The translations under genes and the position numbers were made by a program. Positions 45,703-54,043 of a stretch of 64,000 nt of DNA are shown in pieces. Below the pieces are notes generated by a model that had not been told where the DNA came from, did not search any database, and worked only from the letters and a program-made list of their open reading frames with translations. The first letter of the stretch is position 1. Each line of letters begins with the position of its first letter. This stretch comes from Allobosea sp. WAO (lineage in GTDB: Bacteria > Pseudomonadota > Alphaproteobacteria > Rhizobiales > Beijerinckiaceae), in the NCBI RefSeq assembly GCF_001509835.1, contig NZ_JXTJ01000017.1, positions 1 through 64,000 of the forward strand. Reading direction: 5' to 3'.

Positions 45703-46532
45703 CGCTGACCTCCCGGCTTCACCGCGATCAGCAGGTCCTGGTAATGCGCCGCGCTGACGCCGCGCCAATGGCCCTGGCCGAGCCGCTCGACGCTAAGTCC
45801 AGCTTGGGTGGCATGCTCCAAGAGAAAGCCTGAATCGATCCCGGCGGCGGCCAGCGGCGCCTCCTCGATCGCGTACCAGCCTGGCCCTTCGCCCCAGCGC
45901 CGGAACTTCAGCCGCTCCTGGCCGGTGCTCTCGCCGTCGAGTGCGAAGGCGGTCAGGAAAAGCCGTCCGCCCGGCGCGAGCAGGCGCGCGGCCTCGTTGA
46001 GATAGACCACGAGCTCGTCCGGCGGCAGGTGCGTTGCCACCGAGGTCATGATGATGAAATCGAAGCTCTGGTTCGGGAAGCCGAAGCGCACCTCGATGCC
46101 GGGCAGCGAGCCCTGCGGGTTATAGAGTGGGTGGGCGATGTCGAGCCGCTGGAAGCGGAAGCGCGGATACGCCGGCGTGATCGTCTGGGCGCACCAGAGG
46201 ATGCCGTCCATGACCGGGTCGACGCCGTCATAGCTGCCGCGCTCCTGGTCGAGATACTGCGTCAGCGGCACCGCCATGCGGCCGATGCCGCAGCCGATGT
46301 CGAAGACCCGCTCATGCGGCAGCAGCCGGCCGAGCCTGACGAAATGGCCGAGGAATTCGGCGCCGATGGCGCGGTAGTCGCCATCGCCGACGAAGATCGA
46401 ATCCGGCGGCGGATGCGGCAGGAAGCGGTTGCTCGGGATCTGGCGCATCAGGAAGTCGAGCTCGCGCTGCGCGAGTTCGCTCGACGGCGCCGGCTCAGGC
46501 GCGTTCTGTCTCAGGGCCAATGTCGCCGTCAT
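45699..46532 (-). CDS. SAM-dependent class I methyltransferase
   Basis: A 277-residue Rossmann-fold methyltransferase. Motif I is VFDIGCGIGRMAVPL, the acidic motif II is in YDGVDPVMDG, and the post-motif region is FDFIIMTSVATHL and LLAPGGRLFLTAF. It could methylate a sugar or a terminal residue of the polymer. 4-base overlaps with both neighbouring glycosyltransferase genes place it in the operon. Confidence 0.88.
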   Translation of the reverse strand: MTATLALRQNAPEPAPSSELAQRELDFLMRQIPSNRFLPHPPPDSIFVGDGDYRAIGAEFLGHFVRLGRLLPHERVFDIGCGIGRMAVPLTQYLDQERGSYDGVDPVMDGILWCAQTITPAYPRFRFQRLDIAHPLYNPQGSLPGIEVRFGFPNQSFDFIIMTSVATHLPPDELVVYLNEAARLLAPGGRLFLTAFALDGESTGQERLKFRRWGEGPGWYAIEEAPLAAAGIDSGFLLEHATQAGLSVERLGQGHWRGVSAAHYQDLLIAVKPGGQR

Positions 46533-48835
46533 GCCGCTGTCGCTCTCCGGAGGTTGGCGCGGGAAAAGAACTGGGGCTCGCGCGGCAGGCCTTGCTCAGA
46601 TGGTGCCTGTTCCGGCAGCACGGCGGCCGAGCCGTCGAAGGCCGCCATCAGCGCCTCGATCTGGCGGTCCCAGCGCCGGGTCTGGAGCCAGGCATTGTGC
46701 TGCGAGGCGACGCCGCGGGTGTAATCGGCGCTCTTCGAGATCGACTGCCGTTCGAGATGGTAGAGCGCGACGCTGGGCACATAGACGACGCCGAGCCCCG
46801 CCCGGCCGATCTTCAGGCAAAGGTCGCTGTCCTCGTAGTCGCCGATGACATAGCCGTCGTCGAAGCCGCCGATCTCCATGAACAGGGCCCGCGGCAGCAC
46901 CACGCAGGCACCGGTGACGCCGGGCACCGGTCGCTCGGCATTGGCCGGACCGTAATGGCTCGGCATGCCCTTGAAGTAATGATGGTTGAGCCAGGTGCCT
47001 TTGCTGTCGCGCTTGAAGAAGAGCCCGGCATGCTGCAGCGAGCCATCGTCATAGAGCAGCTTCGGGCCGACCGCGCCGATACGGTTGCCGCGGTCGAGCC
47101 TGCGCACCAGTGCTGGCAACCAACCATCCCCGGTCGGGATCACGTCCGAATTGACCAACGCCAGCGCCTCGCCGCGAGAGGCTGCGGCGCCGGCATTGCA
47201 GGCGGCGGAGAAGCCGCCATTGCGACCCATCACCACGAGCTGCATCGGCAGGCCGTAGGCGAGGAAGAGCCCGCCGAGGAGATGCGCGACCTCGGCCTCG
47301 TGCTCGGGGGAATCGAGCACATAGATCAGCTCGGCCTCGCCGGCGAAGATGGGGTCTGCGGCGAAGGCGGCGACCTGGACGCGCAGGAACTCGTAGACGC
47401 GGTAGAGCGGGATCACCACCGAGACGGAAGGGTTGGCGGGTGCCTTGCCGAAGCGCTTCAGCCGCGGCTCCGGCCGGGCCTCGCGCAATTGCTGCTGGCA
47501 GGCGGCGAGCACGGGTGCCAGCGTCCGCTCTATGACTTCGGCCGTGAGGTGCTGCGGCGGCATGGCGGTGAGCGCCCGCGCTCTGATGGCTGCGGCATCG
47601 GCCGGCTGCAGCGCCGGACGCAGGAACAGGGAGGTGCCGGATTTCAGGCGCAGCTCGGCGCGCGGCTGCAGTACGGGCGCGCCCCCGGCATAGCCCGGCA
47701 CCAGCGCGGCGAAGCCGGTCGCCGGCTTCCGCTCGCCCGCCGTGGCGCCGGGCAGCAGCGCCGGAAAGCGTTCGAGCCGGCCAAGGATCGGCGTCGGATC
47801 GCCTTCGCTGCGATGAAGCAGCATCTCGTCGAGCAGGTCCTCGGGATCGCGATACCAGCCGCCGAGCAGCAGCCCGGCCGGGGTCGAGACGGCAAGGTCG
47901 AGCTCTGCCGAGGGCAGGTCGTCATTGCGCCTGATGTTCTGCACCGCCAGCGGCAGGCGGCGCTGCATTTCGATGGCCAGAAGCCGGCCCTGCTCGGACA
48001 GTTCGGAGAGCTGTTCGACCAGCCAGCTGCGCAGGCCGTCCCGTGCGCTCGCCTTGCCGTTCCACCAGCGCCCGAGAGACGGGATCGCGGGGCGCGCCGG
48101 GACGCTGCGGACGACGAGGCCGGAATCGCCCTGCAGGATCAGGAGGCCACCGGCCTGCGCCGGAAACTCATCGACGATCAGGTGCAGGGCGCGCGCGCCG
48201 GTGCGATCGGCTGCCCCGAGCCTTGGTCGGCAGGCGAGGCGGGCGAGGCCGGCGCCATCGAGCCGGTAGGCGGCGCGGATGCCGGAGAGGCGGCCGGGCG
48301 CCGAGGATTCGATCAGGATCTTGCCGTCCCCGAGCTTGGCGACCGGGTTGGCGGGGGTGGGCTTGCGGGCCAGCAGAAGCAGGAACTGGCGCAGGAAGGT
48401 GAGATAGCTTGCGGTCTCGCTGAGGCCGAACAGGCTCGGCCAATGGCCGATCAGCGCATTGGCGAGCATGCGCCGGGCTGCGGGCGTGGTGTCGCGCGCG
48501 ACCTCGCCGGCTTCGGCCATCGCATGGACCAGGCCGGGATCGAAGCGGGCCGTGATGTCACCGCCCGGGCCATGATCCGCCAGCGTCGCGACCAGTTCTC
48601 CGGGGCCGCCATGGCGGAAGGCGACGACGAGACGGACCCGTCCGTCATCGAGGCCGAGCGTCAGCGATGCCGCGGCCAGCCTCTTGCCGTTGGCCGACAG
48701 GGCGATGGCCGGGCGCATGATGACAGGCGCGTCGATGGTCCAGCTGAGCAGGAAGACCGAGCCGCTCAGCCGCGAGAGATGCAGCTGCGGGCTCAGGCCG
48801 TCCGCGACGGGCGCGGGCGCGAGGGTGAGCATCAT
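46529..48835 (-). CDS. Large family 2 glycosyltransferase with long amino-terminal region
   Basis: A 768-residue protein. A family 2 GT-A domain begins near residue 425 with PSVSVVIPLYRVYEFLRVQV; NGGFSAACNAGAAASRGEAL and LVNSDVIP mark the nucleotide-sugar site, and GDYEDSDLCLKIG carries the ED catalytic block. The first 400 residues are of unknown family, like those of the 727-residue protein at 41510. Two adjacent ATG codons (48835 or 48832) are possible starts. It is the first gene of the long polysaccharide operon and follows a stem-loop after the RTX gene. Confidence 0.86.
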   Translation of the reverse strand: MMLTLAPAPVADGLSPQLHLSRLSGSVFLLSWTIDAPVIMRPAIALSANGKRLAAASLTLGLDDGRVRLVVAFRHGGPGELVATLADHGPGGDITARFDPGLVHAMAEAGEVARDTTPAARRMLANALIGHWPSLFGLSETASYLTFLRQFLLLLARKPTPANPVAKLGDGKILIESSAPGRLSGIRAAYRLDGAGLARLACRPRLGAADRTGARALHLIVDEFPAQAGGLLILQGDSGLVVRSVPARPAIPSLGRWWNGKASARDGLRSWLVEQLSELSEQGRLLAIEMQRRLPLAVQNIRRNDDLPSAELDLAVSTPAGLLLGGWYRDPEDLLDEMLLHRSEGDPTPILGRLERFPALLPGATAGERKPATGFAALVPGYAGGAPVLQPRAELRLKSGTSLFLRPALQPADAAAIRARALTAMPPQHLTAEVIERTLAPVLAACQQQLREARPEPRLKRFGKAPANPSVSVVIPLYRVYEFLRVQVAAFAADPIFAGEAELIYVLDSPEHEAEVAHLLGGLFLAYGLPMQLVVMGRNGGFSAACNAGAAASRGEALALVNSDVIPTGDGWLPALVRRLDRGNRIGAVGPKLLYDDGSLQHAGLFFKRDSKGTWLNHHYFKGMPSHYGPANAERPVPGVTGACVVLPRALFMEIGGFDDGYVIGDYEDSDLCLKIGRAGLGVVYVPSVALYHLERQSISKSADYTRGVASQHNAWLQTRRWDRQIEALMAAFDGSAAVLPEQAPSEQGLPREPQFFSRANLRRATAA

Positions 48836-48858
48836 TCGAGATCCGGCAGGGGGAAGGG

Positions 48859-48886
48859 GCGGCACCGGCCGAAAGGCCGGTGCCGC
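48859..48886 (-). terminator. Strong stem-loop between RTX gene and polysaccharide operon
   Basis: GGCACCGGCC (48861-48870) and GGCCGGTGCC (48875-48884) form a perfect 10-base stem, extended by two further pairs, with a 4-base loop. It lies 8 bases past the RTX stop and some 25 before the next start. On the minus strand it is followed by CCCCTTCCCCC, a weak pyrimidine run. It may be a partial terminator that lets the RTX protein be made in excess. Confidence 0.55.
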
Positions 48887-48892
48887 GGTTCG

Positions 48893-49687
48893 TCAGGCGA
48901 CCGTGAAATAGGAGTTCGGGTCGGCCTGGATGTCGTCGGCGGTGACGCCGACCAGGGTCAGCGTGTCGCCATCGCCGAGATCGATGACGGTGTTGCCGCC
49001 GACCGTGGTGGCGCGGGCCGCCACGTCCTCGGCTGAGCCGATATCGGTGCCGTTGATGCCCGAAGCGATCTGCAGCACGTCCTGCCCGGCCTCGAAGTCG
49101 AGCACGACATCGTTGCCGCCGCCGCCCGTGAAGACGAAGACGTCGCTGCCGGCGCCGCCGGCAAGAACGTCGTCGCCGGCACCGCCGAAGAGCAGGTCGT
49201 CGCCGGCTCCACCTTGCAGGACGTCATTGCCGTCGCCGCCCTGGAGGACGTCGCTGCCATCACCGCCCTGGAGCAGGTCGTCGCCATTGCCGCCCTGCAG
49301 GATGTCGTCACCCGGACCGCCCTGCAGGATGTCGTTGCCTTCGCCGCCGCGCAGCACGTCGTCGCCGGCATTACCGCGCAGGATGTCGTTGCCGTCGCCG
49401 CCCGAGAGCACGTCGTTGCCCTCGCCGCCGAACAGCGCATCATTGCCGACGCCGCCGTCGAGGACGTCGTCGCCCAGTCCGCCGAACAGGGCGTCATCGC
49501 CCTCGCCGCCGGACAGGAAGTCGTTGCCGCCGTCGCCGTAGAGCAGATCGTCGCCTTCTTCGCCGAACAGGGAATCGACCTGGTCGCCGCCCTTGACGAT
49601 GTCGTCGCCGGCGCCCGCCATGATCACGTCACTGAACCGGCTACCAATCAAAAAGTCGTCGAATGCGCTTCCTTCGATCGTGGCCAT
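48893..49687 (-). CDS. RTX-type calcium-binding protein secreted by type I system
   Basis: A 264-residue acidic, glycine-rich protein. Residues 25-186 are 18 consecutive nonapeptides of the GGxGxDxLx type, which fold into a calcium-loaded beta roll outside the cell. The remaining 78 residues form a beta-rich tail (VVLDFEAGQDVLQIA, VIDLGDGDTLTLVGV) ending YFTVA, suitable as an uncleaved type I secretion signal. There is no amino signal peptide. A strong AGGAGG lies 7 bases before the ATG. It matches the role of S. meliloti ExpE1/WgeA beside its secretion genes, needed for galactoglucan export, though sequence identity was not tested. Confidence 0.9.
   Translation of the reverse strand: MATIEGSAFDDFLIGSRFSDVIMAGAGDDIVKGGDQVDSLFGEEGDDLLYGDGGNDFLSGGEGDDALFGGLGDDVLDGGVGNDALFGGEGNDVLSGGDGNDILRGNAGDDVLRGGEGNDILQGGPGDDILQGGNGDDLLQGGDGSDVLQGGDGNDVLQGGAGDDLLFGGAGDDVLAGGAGSDVFVFTGGGGNDVVLDFEAGQDVLQIASGINGTDIGSAEDVAARATTVGGNTVIDLGDGDTLTLVGVTADDIQADPNSYFTVA
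49130..49615 (-). repeat. Tandem 27-base coding repeats (18 RTX nonapeptides)
   Basis: Eighteen in-frame 27-base units encode the RTX nonapeptides. The DNA units differ at many third positions, so they are an old protein repeat rather than a fresh expansion. Confidence 0.85.
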
Positions 49688-50012
49688 TCGTCACCTCCTA
49701 GGCAGTTTGGGGCACCACCAGCATCGCGGATCAGCGTCGCAAAGGATGCTGGATAAAAGGTGCGTTTCCGATGAAGTCGAAAGACGTATCATCGCTCGAC
49801 GGTCGGAGATTATTCAATATGTGCGACGCAGCAAGGAATTTATTGTGACCATTTTGCGATGCAAAAACGATTTTATGCTTATATGTATTGTCTGTTCGTG
49901 GATTTATATTCGATGTTGTTTCGAATTTTGATGCATTTATACGATTGTTTCGTTCCGGGTTTCGATTCAAATCCGGGCCGGCAGGCGCAAGCGTTTGATC
50001 GGTGTCGTGAAA
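49688..50012. promoter_or_regulatory. 325-base AT-rich promoter region upstream of the RTX gene
   Basis: No gene seen. The right half is strikingly AT-rich for this genome. On the minus strand TTGCTG (49829-49834) and TAATCT (49807-49812) are 16 bases apart and could be a sigma-70-like promoter for the RTX gene. A degenerate hairpin of about 8 pairs lies just after the adaptor gene end, near 49957-49978, and may end the secretion operon. Confidence 0.45.
49778..49790. promoter_or_regulatory. Motif CGAAAGACGTATC, shared with the secretion operon promoter
   Basis: The 10-mer AAAGACGTAT at 49780-49789 recurs exactly, on the other strand, at 53213-53222 ahead of the secretion operon, with a 9-of-10 copy at 53188-53197. 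Here it falls just downstream of the putative RTX promoter. It is a candidate site for the MarR regulator encoded at 53423. Confidence 0.45.
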
Positions 50013-51368
50013 TCAATCCTCCCGGAAGGCGCGGTTGAAGCTGTCCTTGAAGGGCGACAGCAGATAGTCGGCGGCGAAGCGCCGGCCGTTGACGATCAGC
50101 ACCTCGGCCGCCATGCCGGCATGGAGCGTGATCTTGTTCTCTGTCAGGCTCTCGGGGGTGATCTCGGCGCGGACGATGAAGTAGGGCACGCCGGTCTTGT
50201 CGTCGACGAGCTGGTCCGGCGCGACATAGCTGACCTTCGCCAGCAGCGGCGGCAGCAGCCGGGCATTGAAGGCGGTCAGCCGGATCCGCGTCTCGGCCCC
50301 GACCCGCACCGAATCGATGTCGCGCGGGTCGACCCGGGCCTCGACGATCAGCGGCTCCTGCTCGGGCACGATGTCGAGGATCGCCTCGCCGGCCGCGATC
50401 GCGCTGCCGGCGGTTCGCATCCGGATGTTGGCGACGATGCCCTCCTGCGGCGAGGTCACGACGAGCCGGCGCAGCACGTCCTCGGCCTGGACGATGCGCT
50501 CGACCACTTCGGAGAGCTGGAGCTGGCTGTCCTGCAGGTCTTTGGCGATCTCGCTCTGGCGTTCGAGGCTGATCGAGAGGATTTCGAGATTGGCGCCGGC
50601 GACCTGCTGCTCCGCCTTGGCCTTGCGGGCCGCGATCTCACCGCCGCGGCCGCTGAGCTCGCTCTGCTTGGTCTGCAGCTCGACGAGCTGCGAGCGCTTG
50701 GCATAGCGCTTCTCATAGAGGTCGGTCATCACCTTGACCTCCTCGTCGATCAGCGAGCGCTGGTAGCGGACCGCCTCGATCTGGGCCTGCAGCGCCTCGG
50801 CCTCGGCCTGGTGCTGCTCGATGACGCGCTGCTGGATGCCGACCTTGCCGGCATGGACCTTGGCCCGGGCCCGGAACAGGGTACGCTCGGCCGTCACCAC
50901 CTCGCGGGCGATCGGCGTATGCGCTTCGCCGATATCCTTGGGAAAGGTGATCTCCTGCAGGTCGCCCTGTTCGGCCCGCAGACGCGCGAGACGGGCTTCG
51001 AGACCGACGCGCTTGCCGTGCAGCTGCTGCAGCTCGGCGCGAGCACGGGCGTCTTCCAGCCGCAGCAGGGGCTCATCCTGCCCGACGCGCTCGCCCTCCG
51101 CCTTCAGCAGGGTCTTCAGGATGCCGCCTTCGAGATGGCTGACGGTCTTGCGCTTGCTGTCGACGACGACGGTGCCGGCGGCGACGGCGGCATTGTCGAG
51201 CCGGGCCGTGATCGCCCAGGCGCTGAAGCCGCCGAAGCCGATCGCTACCGCCGCGACGCCGGCGAGGACGAGATTGCGCAGCGAAGGTGTTCGCTCGGCC
51301 GGCTCGGCTTCGGTAGCGAGCGGCACGAGGGCGGTTCCAGGCTTGCGGAGCATCGGCAGCTTGCTCAT
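50013..51368 (-). CDS. Type I secretion membrane-fusion adaptor (HlyD/PrtE family)
   Basis: A 451-residue adaptor. One transmembrane helix at about 31-51 (LVLAGVAAVAIGFGGFSAWA) is followed by the periplasmic barrel-sandwich half (VVDSKRKTVSHLEGGILKTL), long coiled coils at about 95-270, and the conserved carboxyl segment IVANIRMRTAGSAIAAGEAI with LLPPLLAKVSYVAPDQLVDD. It bridges the ABC transporter and an outer-membrane TolC-like channel, which is not encoded here. 4-base overlap with the ABC gene; the presumed cargo is the RTX protein. Confidence 0.93.
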   Translation of the reverse strand: MSKLPMLRKPGTALVPLATEAEPAERTPSLRNLVLAGVAAVAIGFGGFSAWAITARLDNAAVAAGTVVVDSKRKTVSHLEGGILKTLLKAEGERVGQDEPLLRLEDARARAELQQLHGKRVGLEARLARLRAEQGDLQEITFPKDIGEAHTPIAREVVTAERTLFRARAKVHAGKVGIQQRVIEQHQAEAEALQAQIEAVRYQRSLIDEEVKVMTDLYEKRYAKRSQLVELQTKQSELSGRGGEIAARKAKAEQQVAGANLEILSISLERQSEIAKDLQDSQLQLSEVVERIVQAEDVLRRLVVTSPQEGIVANIRMRTAGSAIAAGEAILDIVPEQEPLIVEARVDPRDIDSVRVGAETRIRLTAFNARLLPPLLAKVSYVAPDQLVDDKTGVPYFIVRAEITPESLTENKITLHAGMAAEVLIVNGRRFAADYLLSPFKDSFNRAFRED

Positions 51369-53107
51369 GCGCTGGCCTCGCGAATGGGGGTGGGCTGCTT
51401 CGCAGGCTCGAGCTCGACTACGCCGCCGGGGGTGATCATGCCGGCGATGGCCGAGCGCGGACCGAACTGGGCGACGCGGCCCTCGCGCAGCACCAGGATC
51501 TTGTCGACCGTCTGCATCACCGAAGGACGGTGGGCGATCAGCACGACGATGGCGCCGCTGTCGCGGGCCGCATTGATGGCGCGGATCAGGCTCTGCTCGC
51601 CCTCGGCGTCGAGATTAGCATTGGGCTCGTCGAGCACGATCAGCCGGGGCGAGCCGTAGAGCGCCCGCGCCAGGCCGATGCGCTGGCGTTGGCCGCCGGA
51701 GAGCTTGAAGTCGCCATCGGCGACATTGGTGTCGTAGCCGAGCGGCAGGCGGCCGATCAGTTCGTGCACCCCGGCGATCCGGGCCGCTTCGAGGATGGCG
51801 TGCGGGTCCGGCTTGCGCATCCGGGCGATGTTTTCGCCGATGGTGCCGTTGAGCAGCGAGACCGATTGCGGGAGATAGCCGACCATGGCACCGAAGGAGC
51901 CGCGCTCCCAGAGATAGGCGTTGTGGCCGTCGAGATAGACGCCGCCGGCATTCGGCTTGAGCACGCCGACGAGCAGCCGGGCGAGCGTCGATTTGCCGGC
52001 TCCCGACGGGCCGACGACGCCGAGCACCTCGCCGGGCTCGAGGCTGAACGAGACGCCCTTGATGATCGTCTGCTCGGAGCCCTGCGGCGCGTAGATCACC
52101 CGGTCGACGACGAGATCGCCCTGCGTCGCCGGGGTCGGCACGCTCTGGCGCTGCGAGGCGCGCGACTGCAGGAGCTCGCGCACCCGCTTCCAGGCCTGCG
52201 CGGCGGTGACCCATTGCCGCCAATCGGTGATCATCGAATCGAACGGCGCGAGCAGGCGCCCGAGCAGGATGCTCGCCGCCATCAGCGTGCCGATCGAGAC
52301 CTCGTTGCGGATGATCAGCACGGCGCCGGTGGCGTAGATGGCGAGCTGCATCGTCATCCGGCTCGAGCGGGTCAGTGCCGCGATGAACTTGCCGCGGGCC
52401 ATGCCGAGGTCGAGATGCTCCAGCATCGCGATCTGTCCGGTGCGCCAGCGCGCCGCCAGGGCCGGCAGCATGCCCATGGCCTCGATCGTCTCGGCATGGC
52501 GCAGGCTGGCGCCGACCTCGTTGATCGAGGTGACGCCCTCCTCATTGGCCTCTTTCAGGACGCGCCGCGTCAGCACGTCGGCGAGCACGCCGAGGATCAG
52601 CAGGATCAGCAGCGAGACGACGCCGACCAGCCCGTAGACCGGATGGAAGGCGAAGAGCACGGCAAGGAAGATCGGCGACCAGGCCGCTTCGAGCGGCGTT
52701 GCGATCGCCGAGCTCGCGATGAAGGTGCGAATGTCGTTGAGATCGCGGATCGCCTGCGTCGCCTGGCCCGAGCCGCTCTCCAGCGCGGCTGAAACCGCCG
52801 CCTGAAGTGCCGGCAAATTGAGCCGACGTGCAAAAATGCTCGCCATCGTCTGGAAGGTCAGCGAGCGGATGAACTCGATCGCGCCATAGAGCACGAGCGC
52901 GCCGACGGCGATCACCAGCAGCATGGTCAGCGTGTCGAAGCTGCGGCTGACGATGACGCGGTCCTGCACCTGCAGCATGAACAGCGGCACGGTCAGCAGC
53001 AGCAGGTTCACGCACAGGCTGAGGAAGCCGGCATAGGCCAGGCCGCCGGCGAATGAACGCTGCAGGTCCCGGATCAGGGCATCGGCTTTCGCTGTCGGAA
53101 TCTTCAT
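51365..53107 (-). CDS. Type I secretion ABC transporter, permease-ATPase fusion (PrtD-like)
   Basis: A 580-residue exporter half-transporter. The membrane domain (about 20-310) has six helices, including YAGFLSLCVNLLLLTVPLFM, and the nucleotide domain has Walker A GPSGAGKST (about 368-376), the signature LSGGQRQRIGLARAL and Walker B LIVLDEPNANLD. There is no amino C39 peptidase-like domain, which is the PrtD/ExpD1 type rather than HlyB. It works with the adjacent adaptor and is the first gene of the secretion operon, divergent from the MarR gene. Confidence 0.94.
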   Translation of the reverse strand: MKIPTAKADALIRDLQRSFAGGLAYAGFLSLCVNLLLLTVPLFMLQVQDRVIVSRSFDTLTMLLVIAVGALVLYGAIEFIRSLTFQTMASIFARRLNLPALQAAVSAALESGSGQATQAIRDLNDIRTFIASSAIATPLEAAWSPIFLAVLFAFHPVYGLVGVVSLLILLILGVLADVLTRRVLKEANEEGVTSINEVGASLRHAETIEAMGMLPALAARWRTGQIAMLEHLDLGMARGKFIAALTRSSRMTMQLAIYATGAVLIIRNEVSIGTLMAASILLGRLLAPFDSMITDWRQWVTAAQAWKRVRELLQSRASQRQSVPTPATQGDLVVDRVIYAPQGSEQTIIKGVSFSLEPGEVLGVVGPSGAGKSTLARLLVGVLKPNAGGVYLDGHNAYLWERGSFGAMVGYLPQSVSLLNGTIGENIARMRKPDPHAILEAARIAGVHELIGRLPLGYDTNVADGDFKLSGGQRQRIGLARALYGSPRLIVLDEPNANLDAEGEQSLIRAINAARDSGAIVVLIAHRPSVMQTVDKILVLREGRVAQFGPRSAIAGMITPGGVVELEPAKQPTPIREASA

Positions 53108-53185
53108 GCGTCTCTCCGGCGCGGGAGCGGCGGCTGCGCGCCTGTGAACGAAGCAGTAGGTGTTTGGATGATGATCAGGGTGCCA

Positions 53186-53222
53186 CGAAAGACGTGTCCA
53201 TAGTATGACAGAATACGTCTTT
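53186..53222. promoter_or_regulatory. Long inverted repeat AAAGACGT...ACGTCTTT, candidate MarR operator
   Basis: Perfect arms AAAGACGT (53188-53195) and ACGTCTTT (53215-53222) are 19 bases apart and flank CATAGTATG, itself symmetric. The outer arm recurs upstream of the RTX gene. The spacing, close to two helical turns between arms, suits two dimers on one face of the DNA. Assignment to the MarR protein is inferred from position. Confidence 0.5.
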
Positions 53223-53267
53223 GGAAATGCTAGAAAATATCTCAGAGTATGGCGAAAAAGTGTGCTA

Positions 53268-53282
53268 TTTCAAATTTTGAAA
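53268..53282. promoter_or_regulatory. Palindrome TTTCAAA-T-TTTGAAA
   Basis: Seven-base perfect arms around one base, in the AT-rich core between the divergent genes. The 15-base size is typical for a winged-helix dimer such as MarR. It could be the autoregulatory site of the MarR gene. Confidence 0.45.
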
Positions 53283-53422
53283 CAGTTTATGACTACAGAG
53301 CAACTGTTAAAATCTTAATCCGCTGCTATTTGAGGTGGCATGTGCTTTGCGTCTAGGCTATTCGACGTGCGGAGTGGTTCGCAGGGGTAGGCTGCCCATC
53401 TCGAGATAAGGCGGAGTAGGGA

Positions 53423-54043
53423 ATGCATTTCAAACCGCATGTCGGCGATAGATTCCTAGGCCAGGCCTTCAATGGAGAGCATGGAGACGGGGTGGAGCGG
53501 AGCGAGCCTGATTCGGCGCCGGGGCGCGCGCTGGTGTCGCAACTCGAGCTCGCCCGGATGATCGAGCGGGCCAGCCGGCGCTTCCTCGATTATCTGCGGC
53601 TCGAACTGGGAAGGCTCGGCGTCGACGACATCTCGCCTTCGCAGGTGATGGTGCTGTTCACCATCGGTAGCGGCGAGGTCGCCGTGCGCGACCTGCTCGA
53701 CCGCGGCCACTATGTCGGCTCGAACGCGTCCTACAACCTCAAGCAGCTGGTCGAGAGCGGCTATCTCGATCGCGGCGCCTCGCCGCGCGATCGGCGGCTC
53801 GCCCGGATCTCGCTCTCGCCGAAAGGGCAGCTGCTGGTCGAGCGGCTGCGCATGCTCGACGAGAACAGCCAGTTCGGCCAGGGGCTCGACACCGATCTCG
53901 TCGCCGATCTCCAGACCACCCACGATACGCTGCGCCGGCTCGAACAGAGCTGGGGTGACGCGCTGCGCTATGGAGGGATCCTGCTCGCCTCATGCACGTC
54001 CTATTCGTTCATCGTTCAGGATCTGGTCAATTCGCTCACCTGA
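53423..54043 (+). CDS. MarR-family regulator of the polysaccharide/secretion locus
   Basis: A 206-residue winged-helix protein, longer than typical MarR (about 150) by a 40-residue amino extension. The DNA-binding part is ISPSQVMVLFTIGSGEVAVR, GHYVGSNASYNLKQLVESGY and SPRDRRLARISLSPKGQLL, a form resembling rhizobial ExpG/WggR and LdtR regulators. In S. meliloti, ExpG activates the galactoglucan genes next to it. The last 52 bases overlap the following glycosyltransferase in another frame. It is divergent from the secretion operon. Confidence 0.9.
   Translation: MHFKPHVGDRFLGQAFNGEHGDGVERSEPDSAPGRALVSQLELARMIERASRRFLDYLRLELGRLGVDDISPSQVMVLFTIGSGEVAVRDLLDRGHYVGSNASYNLKQLVESGYLDRGASPRDRRLARISLSPKGQLLVERLRMLDENSQFGQGLDTDLVADLQTTHDTLRRLEQSWGDALRYGGILLASCTSYSFIVQDLVNSLT

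Larger units (their letters stand above)
53108..53422. promoter_or_regulatory. 315-base divergent promoter region, secretion operon versus MarR gene
   Basis: No gene. An AT-rich core from about 53200 to 53330 contrasts with flanking GC-rich DNA. It holds two marked symmetric elements (listed separately) and must contain promoters for both directions. Confidence 0.55.

Noticed and set aside
46520..49036. Long plus-strand frame over the large glycosyltransferase and RTX end
   Set aside because: Shadow frame; the reverse strand encodes a family 2 glycosyltransferase with intact motifs.
49130..49615. Regular 27-base repeats resembling a CRISPR or satellite array
   Set aside because: The repeats are in-frame RTX nonapeptides with third-position drift and no spacers.
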